A stretch of 61,122 bases of DNA from Sphingobacteriales bacterium. GTDB lineage: Bacteria > Bacteroidota > Bacteroidia > Sphingobacteriales > Sphingobacteriaceae. The number at the start of each line of letters is the position of its first letter. Within the stretch, counting starts at the first letter, position 1. A program made the translations under genes and the position numbers. The notes below the pieces were generated by a model. That model was not told the DNA's origin. It saw only the letters and a program-made list of their open reading frames with translations, and did not search any database. Below, piece by piece: positions 7,344 to 14,709 of this stretch. The DNA is taken from positions 1 through 61,122 of the forward strand of contig JAQBOG010000025.1 of the NCBI GenBank assembly GCA_028288165.1, written 5' to 3'.

Positions 7344-8144
7344 ATGAGCGTCATGTTTCTATCCAGTTTGGATGCTTCTGGAAAAATAATTGAGTTTAAT
7401 ATCGAAGCGGCTACGGATATTAAGAATAAGGAAATTAAGGAGATAAAAGATAAGTTAGTTTTCCATTTAGAGATAAGCCACGGCAAAGTTTTTAAAAGAC
7501 AAGATAATGGAGACTTATGGTACATTAATTCGAATGCAACAATAGCCAGATTCATTACATTACACCAGTTTGAACTTATTCAGAGATGGAACAATCAAAT
7601 ATTATTGCCAAATGAAGAACAGCTCTTTTCTCTCTCAAGTATTGGTGGACTGCCATCGTCTGAATATTCATTATATCCAAGAAGCTTGGAGTTTCCAGCT
7701 ACAATAGTAACAACTGGTGGCAAACGAATTGATATGTGCATATTCCACTTTTGTGAAGCACCACCATTTCAAAGTTATTTAAGAAAGACTATCATGCTTA
7801 GCGATATAGCTGAAATCTCTCCTAGTGAACTTGCACTCTCGCACAATTTAAGAATGGCAAGTACAAGAGCAGAGGAGATTAGAATGTCTTTTTATCCATT
7901 TATGGTTCTTACTAATAAAGGTAAATTGATCACTTATGATGGCACTACGCAATTTGCTTCAAAAGGCGAGATTAAGGGAAACGAAATCATCTCGGAGGTA
8001 GCATTTTCGTATGAAAAATTTGATAAGATAAAGGAGATTTCGTATGATGACATTACTTTTGTTATTGGGAAATGGGATGATAGAATTGAATGCTTATTTA
8101 ATAAATATCAACAGCAACTAGCAAAACCAAGGGCACCTATTTAA
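7344..8144 (+). CDS. Hypothetical protein, cassette-like gene
   Basis: The 266-residue soluble protein has no signal peptide and I recognise no domain. It has a mixed alpha/beta pattern, a GGLPSSEYSLYPRSLEFPA segment near residues 108-126, and a C-terminal half with KWDDRIECL. The start could be ATG 7344 or the internal ATG at 7353 (MFLSSLD). Exact 8-base inverted boxes lie on either side, GTTACCTG at 7289-7296 and CAGGTAAC at 8210-8217. About 65 bases of non-coding tail separate the stop from the downstream box. The function is unknown; accessory cassette genes are often unique. Confidence 0.65.
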   Translation: MSVMFLSSLDASGKIIEFNIEAATDIKNKEIKEIKDKLVFHLEISHGKVFKRQDNGDLWYINSNATIARFITLHQFELIQRWNNQILLPNEEQLFSLSSIGGLPSSEYSLYPRSLEFPATIVTTGGKRIDMCIFHFCEAPPFQSYLRKTIMLSDIAEISPSELALSHNLRMASTRAEEIRMSFYPFMVLTNKGKLITYDGTTQFASKGEIKGNEIISEVAFSYEKFDKIKEISYDDITFVIGKWDDRIECLFNKYQQQLAKPRAPI

Positions 8145-8209
8145 ATTCATAAAGTTGTAAAGCGCAATTGGTTCCAACAACTTTTTGGTTAGCTAAATAT
8201 AAAGCACAT

Positions 8210-8341
8210 CAGGTAACAACAGCTTAATGCAATGCAGGTTCCAGTGGTTTATGAAAGCTGGAATTTTATAATATCTTTAGTGCTAGAATGTTAAGGCAGT
8301 GGATTTTTATCTGGCACTGCACAAAGTATCAACGTTAGTGG
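8210..8341. repeat. attC-like imperfect hairpin
   Basis: The left box is CAGGTAAC (8210-8217) and the right core is GTTAGTGG (8334-8341). The arms pair imperfectly: GCTTAATGCAATGC against the reverse complement of GCACTGCACAAAG, with TTCCAG/CTGG next to them. The length is 132 bases. Its centre carries GTGGTTTATGAAA, a short match to family A. GTTAGTGGTA matches the complement of TACCGCCAAC (8989-8998) at 8 of 10 positions. Confidence 0.6.
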
Positions 8342-8356
8342 TAATACTAACAAACA

Positions 8357-8980
8357 ATGCGAATAAGACTTATAACAACAATTACGTTATTACTTCTCTC
8401 CTGCAACTTCACATATGGACAAAAGAAGTTCAAAGTTGAAGTAAAAGAGACTGGTACATGGAGAGATATTTATTGTTTAATTGACGAACAAGGGAAGGTT
8501 ATTAGACAATTAGACACTTCAAAGTACTATGTATCATTTAATAATGACCAATATGCCTACTTTGCAGTATTTGGGAAAAAAGGCAGTTCAGGTTGGACAG
8601 CCATTGACGCAAATGAAAATGAATTATTTAAAGTTTATAACACAAGTTTTGGTGAGCCAAGTCCTGACTATTTAATTGAAAATAAGATTCGAATCGTTGA
8701 CGTAAATGAAAATATTGGCTTTGCTAATAACAAGGGAGAAATTATTATAAAACCGCAATTTAAAATCGCAACTTCTTTTCATAAAGGCAAAGCAATAATT
8801 GGACAAACTTGTAAAAAAGTTCCATGGGACGCACACGCAAAAGAATCAGACTGTCACCATTATTCAATTATATGTGAGAAACACGGCTACATAAATGAAA
8901 AAGGAGACTTATTAAAAATAGGAAATTATTCGTTTGACATGATAATGAAAGAAATTGATTGGAAAATGCCAGACGAATAA
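8357..8980 (+). CDS. Secreted WG-repeat protein
   Basis: The 207-residue product has a signal peptide (residues 1-21, ending FTYGQ). The body has two WG-type repeats: GFANNKGEIIIKPQFKIATSF, shown here as GFANNKGEIIIKPQF then KIATSFHKGKA, and a final GYINEKGDLL. WG repeats form beta-strand modules found in many Bacteroidota and polymorphic-toxin-related proteins; no enzymatic role is known. Two CxxH/CHH-like cysteine-histidine clusters near residues 155-180 could bind metal, which is speculative. The gene starts 15 bases after a GTTAGTGG core, and its matching box begins 8 bases after the stop codon. Confidence 0.75.
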   Translation: MRIRLITTITLLLLSCNFTYGQKKFKVEVKETGTWRDIYCLIDEQGKVIRQLDTSKYYVSFNNDQYAYFAVFGKKGSSGWTAIDANENELFKVYNTSFGEPSPDYLIENKIRIVDVNENIGFANNKGEIIIKPQFKIATSFHKGKAIIGQTCKKVPWDAHAKESDCHHYSIICEKHGYINEKGDLLKIGNYSFDMIMKEIDWKMPDE

Positions 8981-8990
8981 AAAAGTACTA

Positions 8991-9104
8991 CCGCCAACAT
9001 AGGGTTTGCAAAAATGGCGGGTGACGTGGTTTATGAAATTTTTCTACATTTAACTAAGTTAGTGCTGTGGGACAAAGAAGTGCTTTCTATACGCCATCAA
9101 CAAA
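8991..9104. repeat. attC-like hairpin, family A, truncated at its right end
   Basis: The left box CCGCCAAC, arm GGGTTTGCAAAAATGGCGGG and centre GTGACGTGGTTTATG follow the 6356-6488 element almost base for base. The right arm starts ACGCCATCAACAAA and then breaks off into unrelated DNA, with no GTTR core. This is the right boundary of the cassette-like region. Confidence 0.6.
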
Positions 9105-9124
9105 TCACCTCCACACAGGTTGTA

Positions 9125-9403
9125 TTAAAACATGATCTTAAAAGCCGTACCCCCATCTGCAACACTCTGAATCTCTATATTACCTCCAAGTGATTCAACT
9201 TGACTTTTAGCCAAAAACAATCAGGTTCCTTTTGCGTCCGCATGGTTTTGAAAGGCTTTGTACAGTCTTAAAACTTTATCCCGGTCTTTATTTAAATCAA
9301 CACCCATGCTGTTGTCAGAAAAAGTAAGGATGGTTTTATTGTTTACCACATTCGAGTTCAGATTCGGCAAATAACGCCAACTAAATTGCTTTTCAAGCTT
9401 CAA
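9125..9403 (-). pseudogene. Sensor histidine kinase ATPase-domain remnant
   Basis: The minus strand encodes NNKTILTFSDNSMGVDLNKD, then LYKAFQNHADAKGT, an in-frame TGA (9221-9223), and LFLAKSQVESLGGNIEIQSV followed by GGTAFKIMF and a TAA at 9125-9127. This is the G1/F/G2 region of a PAS-type Bacteroidota histidine kinase (DNGxGxD..L..F..H..KGxGLFL). The G of KGTGL has become a stop. The N-terminal kinase part is gone or unrecognisable beyond 9403, where another stop interrupts the frame. It is non-functional. Confidence 0.8.
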
Positions 9404-9520
9404 CCATTAATTTACTGATGGTTTTTGTGGTTTTATTATTGCTACTACCAAAAGTAGAACCAAGGTCAGTGAGGATTCTACCTTCCATTTCTGGCTTCAT
9501 AAAAACTCAAAAAACAACCT

Positions 9521-9898
9521 ATGAAAAAACTAAAAAACACGGCCATTGCAATTTGTTTATTAGGTTTTATGATCACTTCTTGTGGTAAAAATGAAACCGA
9601 ACAGCTGGCAAAAACATGGCAGGTGAGTGATATTGAAACTTCAGTAAAACTCGCCGACTCGGTTAAAACTAAAATGCTGAATAATTCTGTAATGGTTTTT
9701 ACAAAAGACGGCCATTACAATACAAATGGAGGCATTGGTGTAGATCAAGGCACTTACTTGGACAAGGACGGTAAAAATCTATCAACCATATCAGAAGCCG
9801 GAAAAGATAATTCGGTGTATGTGATCGAAAAACTGTCTGACGATAAATTAGTACTTAATAACAATGGTAACACGCTTACCTGCACAGCAAAAAAATAA
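9521..9898 (+). CDS. Small lipoprotein, lipocalin-like
   Basis: The 125-residue product begins MKKLKNTAIAICLLGFMITSC; Cys21 is the lipidation site. The mature part (LAKTWQVSDIE, VMVFTKDGHYNTNGG, LSDDKLVLNN) has the K-x-W start and alternating strands of lipocalin-like lipoproteins of Bacteroidota. The ligand is unknown. It lies only 5 bases before the BON-SH3 gene, so the two are probably co-transcribed and may act together at the cell envelope. Confidence 0.75.
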   Translation: MKKLKNTAIAICLLGFMITSCGKNETEQLAKTWQVSDIETSVKLADSVKTKMLNNSVMVFTKDGHYNTNGGIGVDQGTYLDKDGKNLSTISEAGKDNSVYVIEKLSDDKLVLNNNGNTLTCTAKK

Positions 9899-9903
9899 AC
9901 GAG

Positions 9904-10353
9904 ATGGGATTATTTGATGAAGTAAACAAAGCCGTTGTAAATCAGCAACAAGTAAATGATTATACGGCTGTTTTGCAAAAGTCGGGTGTAAGTATACAAA
10001 ACCTGAAAGTGGTAAATACCAATGGTAAATTGACCATTTCGGGAGCAGTAACAGACACCGGAACAGCAGAAAAGGCGGTAGCAGCTTTAAAAAGTCAACC
10101 AGGAATTTCAGAAGTGGTAAACCTATTAGAAATAGAAGATTTAACCGCAAAGAATATTAGAATGATTGTGGCAACTCAAGAATCAAATCTAAATATCCGC
10201 AATGGTCCTGGCACCACTTTCGAGATTGTGGGCAAGGCCGCTCATAACTCCTCCGTACAATTAATTAAGCGCATGTATAACGATTGGTATTACATAAAAA
10301 CCGATTCGGGAATTGAAGGATTTTGTGCTAAAAATTTCCTTAAAGAGACTTAA
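9904..10353 (+). CDS. BON domain plus bacterial SH3 domain protein
   Basis: The 149-residue protein has a BON-type domain at residues 25-82 (IQNLKVVNTNGKLTISGAV, AVAALKSQPGISEVVNLLEI), as in YgaU/LysM-BON proteins, and a bacterial SH3 (SH3b) domain at residues 95-148 (ESNLNIRNGPGTTFEIVGKA, WYYIKT, GIEGFCAKNFL). In YgaU the second domain is LysM; here SH3b takes that place, giving the same logic of a BON domain fused to a wall- or peptide-binding domain. There is no signal peptide. It is second in a two-gene unit after the lipoprotein. Confidence 0.8.
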   Translation: MGLFDEVNKAVVNQQQVNDYTAVLQKSGVSIQNLKVVNTNGKLTISGAVTDTGTAEKAVAALKSQPGISEVVNLLEIEDLTAKNIRMIVATQESNLNIRNGPGTTFEIVGKAAHNSSVQLIKRMYNDWYYIKTDSGIEGFCAKNFLKET

Positions 10354-10357
10354 TACA

Positions 10358-10378
10358 CCCTTCTCCCCCGGAGAAGGG
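10358..10378. terminator. Hairpin between convergent genes (dispersed repeat)
   Basis: CCCTTCTCC and GGAGAAGGG form a 9-base stem with a CCC loop, followed by GGGCCAGGGATGAGG. There is no clear T-run. It sits between the BON-SH3 gene and the convergent AraC-type regulator. The sequence is of a kind scattered widely in Bacteroidota genomes, so it may be a repeat that doubles as an end-of-transcript hairpin. Confidence 0.5.
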
Positions 10379-10390
10379 CCAGGGATGAGG

Positions 10391-11371
10391 CTATACCGCC
10401 ACCAACAAGGGGCTATACTTACTTCTATATTGAATAGGCGACAAGCCAGTAAGTCTTTTAAAAGTAGTTCTAAAAGCCTTATTATCTGTATAGCCAACCT
10501 TATACATCACTTCGTTTACGTTTTCACGAGATGTTTCGAGGCTCATTTTCGCAGCTTCTATTTTTACACGCTGAATATATTCTACCACGGTGTTGGCTGT
10601 TGCTTTTTTAAATCTTCGTTCTAAATTTCTGCGCCCAATGGCAAGCATAGATGCTAGTTGATCAACCGTTATTTTGTCTTGAAAATTGTTTTCTATAAAT
10701 TCCTGAGCTCGTTTTATGGGCTCGTCCTCATGCTCTTTCTGACCTTGAAATATAATAAATGACGATTGACTTTCTCTTTCAATTTCAATGGCAAAAAGCT
10801 TGGCCGTTAAAATGGATATTTCTCTTCCTGCGTATTTTTCAATTAAATAAAGTACCAGGTTTAAATAAGAGAAAGCTCCTCCACTTGAATAAATGCCATG
10901 TTCGTCTGTGATAATTTTTTCTGTAACCAGCGTTACGTCTGGGAACATTTGTCTGAAATGGTTGGCTGCCATCCAATGAGTAGCACACTTTCTTCCTTTC
11001 AATAAACCGGTAGAAGCCAATAGAAAAGCTCCTAAACACAAACTTGCTATTTCTGCCCCGTTGTTATATTGATCAATTATCCAGGGTAAAAATTCTTTGT
11101 TTTGTTCTATGGCATGAGTGAGTTCGCCGTCAAGCGCTGGGATGATTATTAAATCGGTTTTTTTAACATCCCTAATTTCTGCATCTGCATGAACCGTAAA
11201 TAAGCCGCCTGAAACTTCGGTTTCGGCCGAAAGACCAACCAACTGCACCTTGAATAGTGCTGGTTCACCCCGCATTTTCAAAAAATTATTCACTTGGGTA
11301 AGTAGCTGTCTTGAGCCTTCAAGGCTACCTAAAATAGCACCCTTTGGTACAAGTATAGAAATGTGTTTCAT
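10391..11371 (-). CDS. GlxA-family AraC-type transcriptional regulator (DJ-1/PfpI-like plus HTH)
   Basis: The 326-residue product has a DJ-1/PfpI-like N-terminal domain (ISILVPKGAILGSLEGSRQL; the nucleophile-elbow region EIASLCLGAFLLASTGLL has Cys near residue 111) and a C-terminal AraC DNA-binding domain (ITVDQLASMLAIGRRNLERR, then FKKATANTVVEYI and FRTTFKRLTGLSP). GlxA relatives sense small molecules or are ligand-free regulators. It is transcribed away from the small-protein cluster at 11540-15638, which it may control from the 168-base divergent region. The target is inferred from position only. Confidence 0.9.
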   Translation of the reverse strand: MKHISILVPKGAILGSLEGSRQLLTQVNNFLKMRGEPALFKVQLVGLSAETEVSGGLFTVHADAEIRDVKKTDLIIIPALDGELTHAIEQNKEFLPWIIDQYNNGAEIASLCLGAFLLASTGLLKGRKCATHWMAANHFRQMFPDVTLVTEKIITDEHGIYSSGGAFSYLNLVLYLIEKYAGREISILTAKLFAIEIERESQSSFIIFQGQKEHEDEPIKRAQEFIENNFQDKITVDQLASMLAIGRRNLERRFKKATANTVVEYIQRVKIEAAKMSLETSRENVNEVMYKVGYTDNKAFRTTFKRLTGLSPIQYRSKYSPLLVAV

Positions 11372-11539
11372 TCTTGAATTAGATAAAAATTTAATATTAA
11401 AACAACATACAAATTTTTAGTTTGCAATGCAATTTAGCGATAATTATGTTGTCGCAATGCACCCTTTAATTGCCGTTTTCTCACCCGTTTGTGCACATTT
11501 TCATGTATTAAGTTTGTATGGTCATTAAATATTTAAGCT

Positions 11540-11923
11540 ATGGGGAATTATATTTTAGAAAACGACCAAACCCTATTTTATCTGGACGTCGAAACCTTCC
11601 CTGAAGGAATTAGAGAGTCATTTGATAAACTGAATAATATGGTTATCGATAAGGACTGGCGAAATGCGTATGGCATATCCTACAAAGACGATAATGGGAA
11701 AATCCATTACAAAGCAGCTGTTACCCAACTTTATGAAGGTGAAAATGAAAAATATTGTTGCAATAGTTTAACCATAAAAGCAGGCAACTATGTTACCGTC
11801 ACTATTTTAGATTGGATGAAACGACTTGAATTAATTGGCCAAACCTTTATGCAGCTTTGTGAAACTCCTGGTATTGATGTAAGTTCTCCTTGTATCGAAT
11901 GGTATAAAAACGGCAGGAATTAA
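11540..11923 (+). CDS. GyrI-like/effector-binding small protein
   Basis: The 127-residue protein has the features of a stand-alone GyrI-like (SOUL/AraC effector-binding) domain: a YYLDVETFPEGI-like strand near the start, YGISYKDDNGKIHYKAAV in the middle, and PCIEWY near the C-terminus, the typical end of the fold. There is no HTH. Such proteins bind small amphipathic ligands. It is the first gene of the plus-strand run divergent from the GlxA-type regulator. The family call is by motif pattern. Confidence 0.55.
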   Translation: MGNYILENDQTLFYLDVETFPEGIRESFDKLNNMVIDKDWRNAYGISYKDDNGKIHYKAAVTQLYEGENEKYCCNSLTIKAGNYVTVTILDWMKRLELIGQTFMQLCETPGIDVSSPCIEWYKNGRN

Positions 11924-12005
11924 TGTGCATGGTCAAATTACAGGATGAAAATTCCTGAATACATTAACAAAAGCAAAGATTGAAAGTTAATTAAAGAATT
12001 TTAGC

Positions 12006-12260
12006 ATGGTAGAAGTTTTTAAAACAAATGTTACAGACAGACAACAAGCTAATATCCTGATCAGGGAAATCCACTTGGCTTTTAGCAATTACAAGGCAAA
12101 TTTCGATCTGGAAGATTGCGATAATATCCTTCGCATAGAATGCAACTCAGCTAATATCTGCATAGATTATATACTAAGTTTACTAAACGAATTTGGGTTT
12201 TATGCCGAAGTTCTACCAGACGAAATTGTTGACGGAATGGCTTTAATGTTTAAACAATAA
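12006..12260 (+). CDS. Small ferredoxin-fold (HMA-like) protein
   Basis: The 84-residue protein (MVEVFKTNVTDRQQANIL, NFDLEDCDNILRIECNSANI, LLNEFGFYAEVLPDE) has the beta-alpha-beta-beta-alpha-beta spacing of heavy-metal-associated domains but no CxxC metal site. Similar small proteins are common next to small stress-type genes in Sphingobacteriaceae. The role is unknown. It follows the GyrI-like gene in the same orientation with 82 bases between them. Confidence 0.65.
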   Translation: MVEVFKTNVTDRQQANILIREIHLAFSNYKANFDLEDCDNILRIECNSANICIDYILSLLNEFGFYAEVLPDEIVDGMALMFKQ

Positions 12261-12404
12261 GAAAATAGCTACTGTTATATAGAAAGATTAGTCTTAAATT
12301 AGGTAATTAATCGCAGCCTTTCAAATAAATAACGTTCAGTAGCTTTTAAAGAGTAATATCTACAGTCTTTACCACTTTTTTAACACCCAAAATCCATAAA
12401 TGAT

Positions 12405-12944
12405 ATGAACATAATTCTAAAAATCCTTATCGTACTAGTCTCCATTATTGTACTACTCTTGGTAGTGGCTTTATTTACAAAAAAAGAATACGCTCTAGAA
12501 AGGGAAGTAACTATCAACAAGCCAAGGCAAGAGGTTTTTGACTACATAAAATTATTGAAAAATCAGGCCAATTATAGTAAGTGGGTAATGATGGATCCGC
12601 AAATGAAAAAGGACTACAACGGTACCGATGGAACAGTAGGCTTTAAATACGCTTGGGATAGCAATAATAAAGACGTAGGCAAAGGCGAGCAAACAATTAC
12701 GAATATAACCGATGGCGAAAAGGTTGATTATTCCATTCATTTTATAAAACCTTTTGCTGGTATGGCTGCGGCTTACATGACTACCTCATCTGTATCTCCA
12801 GACCAAACTAAAGTAAAATGGGGTTTTAGCAGTAAAATGGCCTGGCCAATGAATATTGTGATGTGGTTTATGAATTTTGAAAACATGTTGGGTAAAGATT
12901 TAGAAACTGGATTAAAAAATTTAAAAAACGTTTTAGAGAAATAA
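12405..12944 (+). CDS. Membrane-anchored SRPBCC (polyketide cyclase-like) protein
   Basis: The 179-residue product has one N-terminal helix (residues 4-25, ILKILIVLVSIIVLLLVVAL), then a START/SRPBCC domain: EREVTINKPRQEVFDYI, a WVMMDPQMKKDY segment, GFKYAWDS, and the C-terminal helix MNFENMLGKDLETGLKNLK. The domain has a hydrophobic pocket for lipids or other small molecules; the ligand is unknown. The long helix suggests anchoring in the membrane. A dispersed repeat starts 13 bases after the stop. Confidence 0.8.
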   Translation: MNIILKILIVLVSIIVLLLVVALFTKKEYALEREVTINKPRQEVFDYIKLLKNQANYSKWVMMDPQMKKDYNGTDGTVGFKYAWDSNNKDVGKGEQTITNITDGEKVDYSIHFIKPFAGMAAAYMTTSSVSPDQTKVKWGFSSKMAWPMNIVMWFMNFENMLGKDLETGLKNLKNVLEK

Positions 12945-12956
12945 TTATTGGCATGA

Positions 12957-13044
12957 GGGCGTGCCCCAAGGGTCGGGCTTTTCGTTGCAATCTTTTTGCC
13001 CGAAGGAAGAGGGCAAAAAGGATTTACACTGCAATCCCTCACGC
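12957..13044 (+). repeat. Dispersed ~90-base repeat, copy 1
   Basis: It runs from GGGCGTGCCCC through CTTTTCGTTGCAATCTTTTTGCCC, shown here as TTTTCGTTGCAATC and TTTTTGCCC, to GGGCAAAAAGG and CCCTCACGC. The inner arms TTTTTGCCC/GGGCAAAAA form a stem. The same element recurs at 13590-13665, 33927-34003, 37747-37843 and 49357-49452. Confidence 0.85.
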
Positions 13045-13131
13045 AAATAGCATACGTATCAAAAAACAATAAAATAAATTGAATACTATACTTTAAGTAT
13101 TCAGTTAAATCATCTACTAAAAAAAATCAAT

Positions 13132-13563
13132 ATGGCATCGATAAACCCTTATTTAAACTTCAGAGGTACTACCGAAGAAGCGTTTAACTTCTATAAGTCC
13201 GTTTTCGGAGGAGAGTTTATTACCATTCAGCGGTTTAATGATATTCCGGAAGCGAAAGAAACACCAGAAGAGGATAAAAACAAGATCATGCACATTTCCT
13301 TGCCGATAGGAGGTGGAAATGTTTTGATGGGTTCTGATACAACCGGAGATGATCGATTGGTAGAAGGTAATAATTTTCACATATCTATAAATGCAGACAG
13401 CGAAGGCGAAACAGCACGTATTTTTAATGCACTTGCCGAAGGGGGTAAGGTAACAATGCCTTTGGCAGTTATGTTTTGGGGTGCCTATTTCGGAATGCTT
13501 ACCGACAGGTTTGGTATTCAATGGATGGTAAATTACGATACGAGGCAAGAAAATAACGGGTAG
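13132..13563 (+). CDS. VOC family (PhnB-like glyoxalase-fold) protein
   Basis: The 143-residue product matches the PhnB/3-demethylubiquinone-9 3-methyltransferase-like branch of the VOC superfamily: NPYLNFRGTTEEAFNFYKSV at the start, IMHISLPIGGGNVLMGSDT in the middle, and WGAYFGMLTDRFGIQWMVN at the end. Metal-binding residues in this branch are often missing and the substrate is unknown. It is a paralogue of the gene at 14710-15150 and part of the small-protein cluster. Repeat copies lie on both sides. Confidence 0.9.
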   Translation: MASINPYLNFRGTTEEAFNFYKSVFGGEFITIQRFNDIPEAKETPEEDKNKIMHISLPIGGGNVLMGSDTTGDDRLVEGNNFHISINADSEGETARIFNALAEGGKVTMPLAVMFWGAYFGMLTDRFGIQWMVNYDTRQENNG

Positions 13564-13589
13564 CAAATGGTTTTTTTAAAATGCTAGGT

Positions 13590-13665
13590 GCGTTAGGGAT
13601 TGCAGTGAAAATCCTTTTTGCACCCTTCGCAAAAAGATTGGAACGAAAAGCCCGCCCGAACGCCC
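13590..13665 (-). repeat. Dispersed ~90-base repeat, copy 2 (inverted)
   Basis: It reads GCGTTAGGGATTGCAGTG to CCCGCCCGAACGCCC, the reverse complement of the family, with a shortened loop (GCACCCTTCGC). It begins 26 bases after the VOC gene stop. Confidence 0.85.
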
Positions 13666-13686
13666 AAAAACATTAACCATTAAATG

Positions 13687-13712
13687 TACTTCGACTTCGC
13701 TCAGTATGACAA
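13687..13712. repeat. Short dispersed-repeat sequence
   Basis: The segment CTTCGACTTCGCTCAGTATG is a sequence I recall as common between genes in Bacteroidota. It is followed at 13736-13775 by AT-rich direct repeats of TTAATAATTAACAATTA type. Nothing else is seen before the GTG start at 13779. Confidence 0.4.
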
Positions 13713-13778
13713 TGAATTTAGCATTGAAACTACAATTGACCATTAATAATTAATAATTAACAATTAACAATTATTACG

Positions 13779-14228
13779 GTGGAAACGCAAGCAATTAAAA
13801 AATCGATGGTAATTGATGCATCCAAAGAAAAAATTTGGAAGGTATTAACAGAAGATCAGTTTACCCGAATTTGGTATGCTGCATTTAGTGAGGGCTCGTA
13901 TGCAGAAACCGATTGGCAAGTGGGCAGTAAAGCCATTTTCAAGGATGCAAGCAACTCTGGAATGGTGACGAAGGTTACTGAAAATAAGCCGTATGATGTG
14001 CTCTCGCTGGAATATATGGGTATATTGACGAACGGTGTGGAAGATTGTGAAAGCGAGATCGCAAACCAGTATAAAGGTGGGGTAGAAGCATATTATTTAA
14101 CAGAAGAGAATGGACATGTGCGTTTGTCTATTGAAAGTGACATGTCTGAAGAATACTTCGAATCGATGTCCGTGGCCTGGGATAATGCTTTGGGTAAAAT
14201 CAAAGAGCTTTCTGAAAGCATGGAATAA
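13779..14228 (+). CDS. SRPBCC/AHSA1-like domain protein
   Basis: The 149-residue protein starts at a GTG (METQAIKKSMVIDASKEKIW). It has the AHSA1-type pattern: VIDASKEKIWKVLTEDQFTR, W-x-VGSKAIFKD, PYDVLSLEYMG and the C-terminal helix AWDNALGKIKELS. These START-fold proteins bind hydrophobic ligands or act as Hsp90 co-factors in eukaryotes; the bacterial ligands are unknown. It sits between two VOC/SRPBCC pairs and is probably expressed with the DoxX gene 69 bases downstream. Confidence 0.85.
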   Translation: METQAIKKSMVIDASKEKIWKVLTEDQFTRIWYAAFSEGSYAETDWQVGSKAIFKDASNSGMVTKVTENKPYDVLSLEYMGILTNGVEDCESEIANQYKGGVEAYYLTEENGHVRLSIESDMSEEYFESMSVAWDNALGKIKELSESME

Positions 14229-14297
14229 ATAAGCATCTTTTATCGGGGCTGAATTGTAATCATATCAACACACATAATCTAAAACCAAATTGTAAAA

Positions 14298-14675
14298 ATG
14301 AAAATCGCTGCTATTATTGTCCGCACGCTAATGGGACTCATGTTTCTGTTCGCGTCCATTGTGGTACTTTTTAAAATTAACATGGGACCTATGCCGCCCA
14401 TGTCGAACGATATGAAAACATTTAACCAGGCCTTGGGCTTTTATCTACTACCTATTATTAAAGTAATTGAACTTGTTTGCGGGTTGGCTTTTGTTTCAGG
14501 CAGATTCGTGACCTTAGCAACAGTTGTTATATTTCCAATTATAATCAATATCGTATTGGTTCATGCCTATTTAGCACCACAAGGATTACCAATGGCCATC
14601 GCTTTGTTGTTAGGTGATCTGTTTCTCGCTTATTATTACCGCAAAAACTACCTAACCTTATTTGCAGTAAAATAA
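14298..14675 (+). CDS. DoxX-like membrane protein
   Basis: The 125-residue protein has four transmembrane helices: residues 3-25 (IIVRTLMGLMFLFASIVVLF), 47-65, 72-92 and 97-117, the DoxX/DoxD-like four-helix pattern. G-L-x-F-x-F-A-S in helix 1 is characteristic. DoxX proteins take part in redox or sulfur chemistry in some bacteria; no role can be assigned here. It is in tandem with the flanking SRPBCC and VOC genes. Confidence 0.8.
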   Translation: MKIAAIIVRTLMGLMFLFASIVVLFKINMGPMPPMSNDMKTFNQALGFYLLPIIKVIELVCGLAFVSGRFVTLATVVIFPIIINIVLVHAYLAPQGLPMAIALLLGDLFLAYYYRKNYLTLFAVK

Positions 14676-14709
14676 TCATCATTTTAAATACCAAATAAAC
14701 TTAATACTA

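Noticed and set aside
1..9520. Integron integrase gene
   Set aside because: No tyrosine-recombinase frame exists in the window, so the cassette reading rests on the sites alone.
10313..10624. 103-codon frame antisense to the GlxA-type regulator
   Set aside because: It overlaps a well-supported regulator gene and the GAGAAGGG hairpin; a shadow frame.
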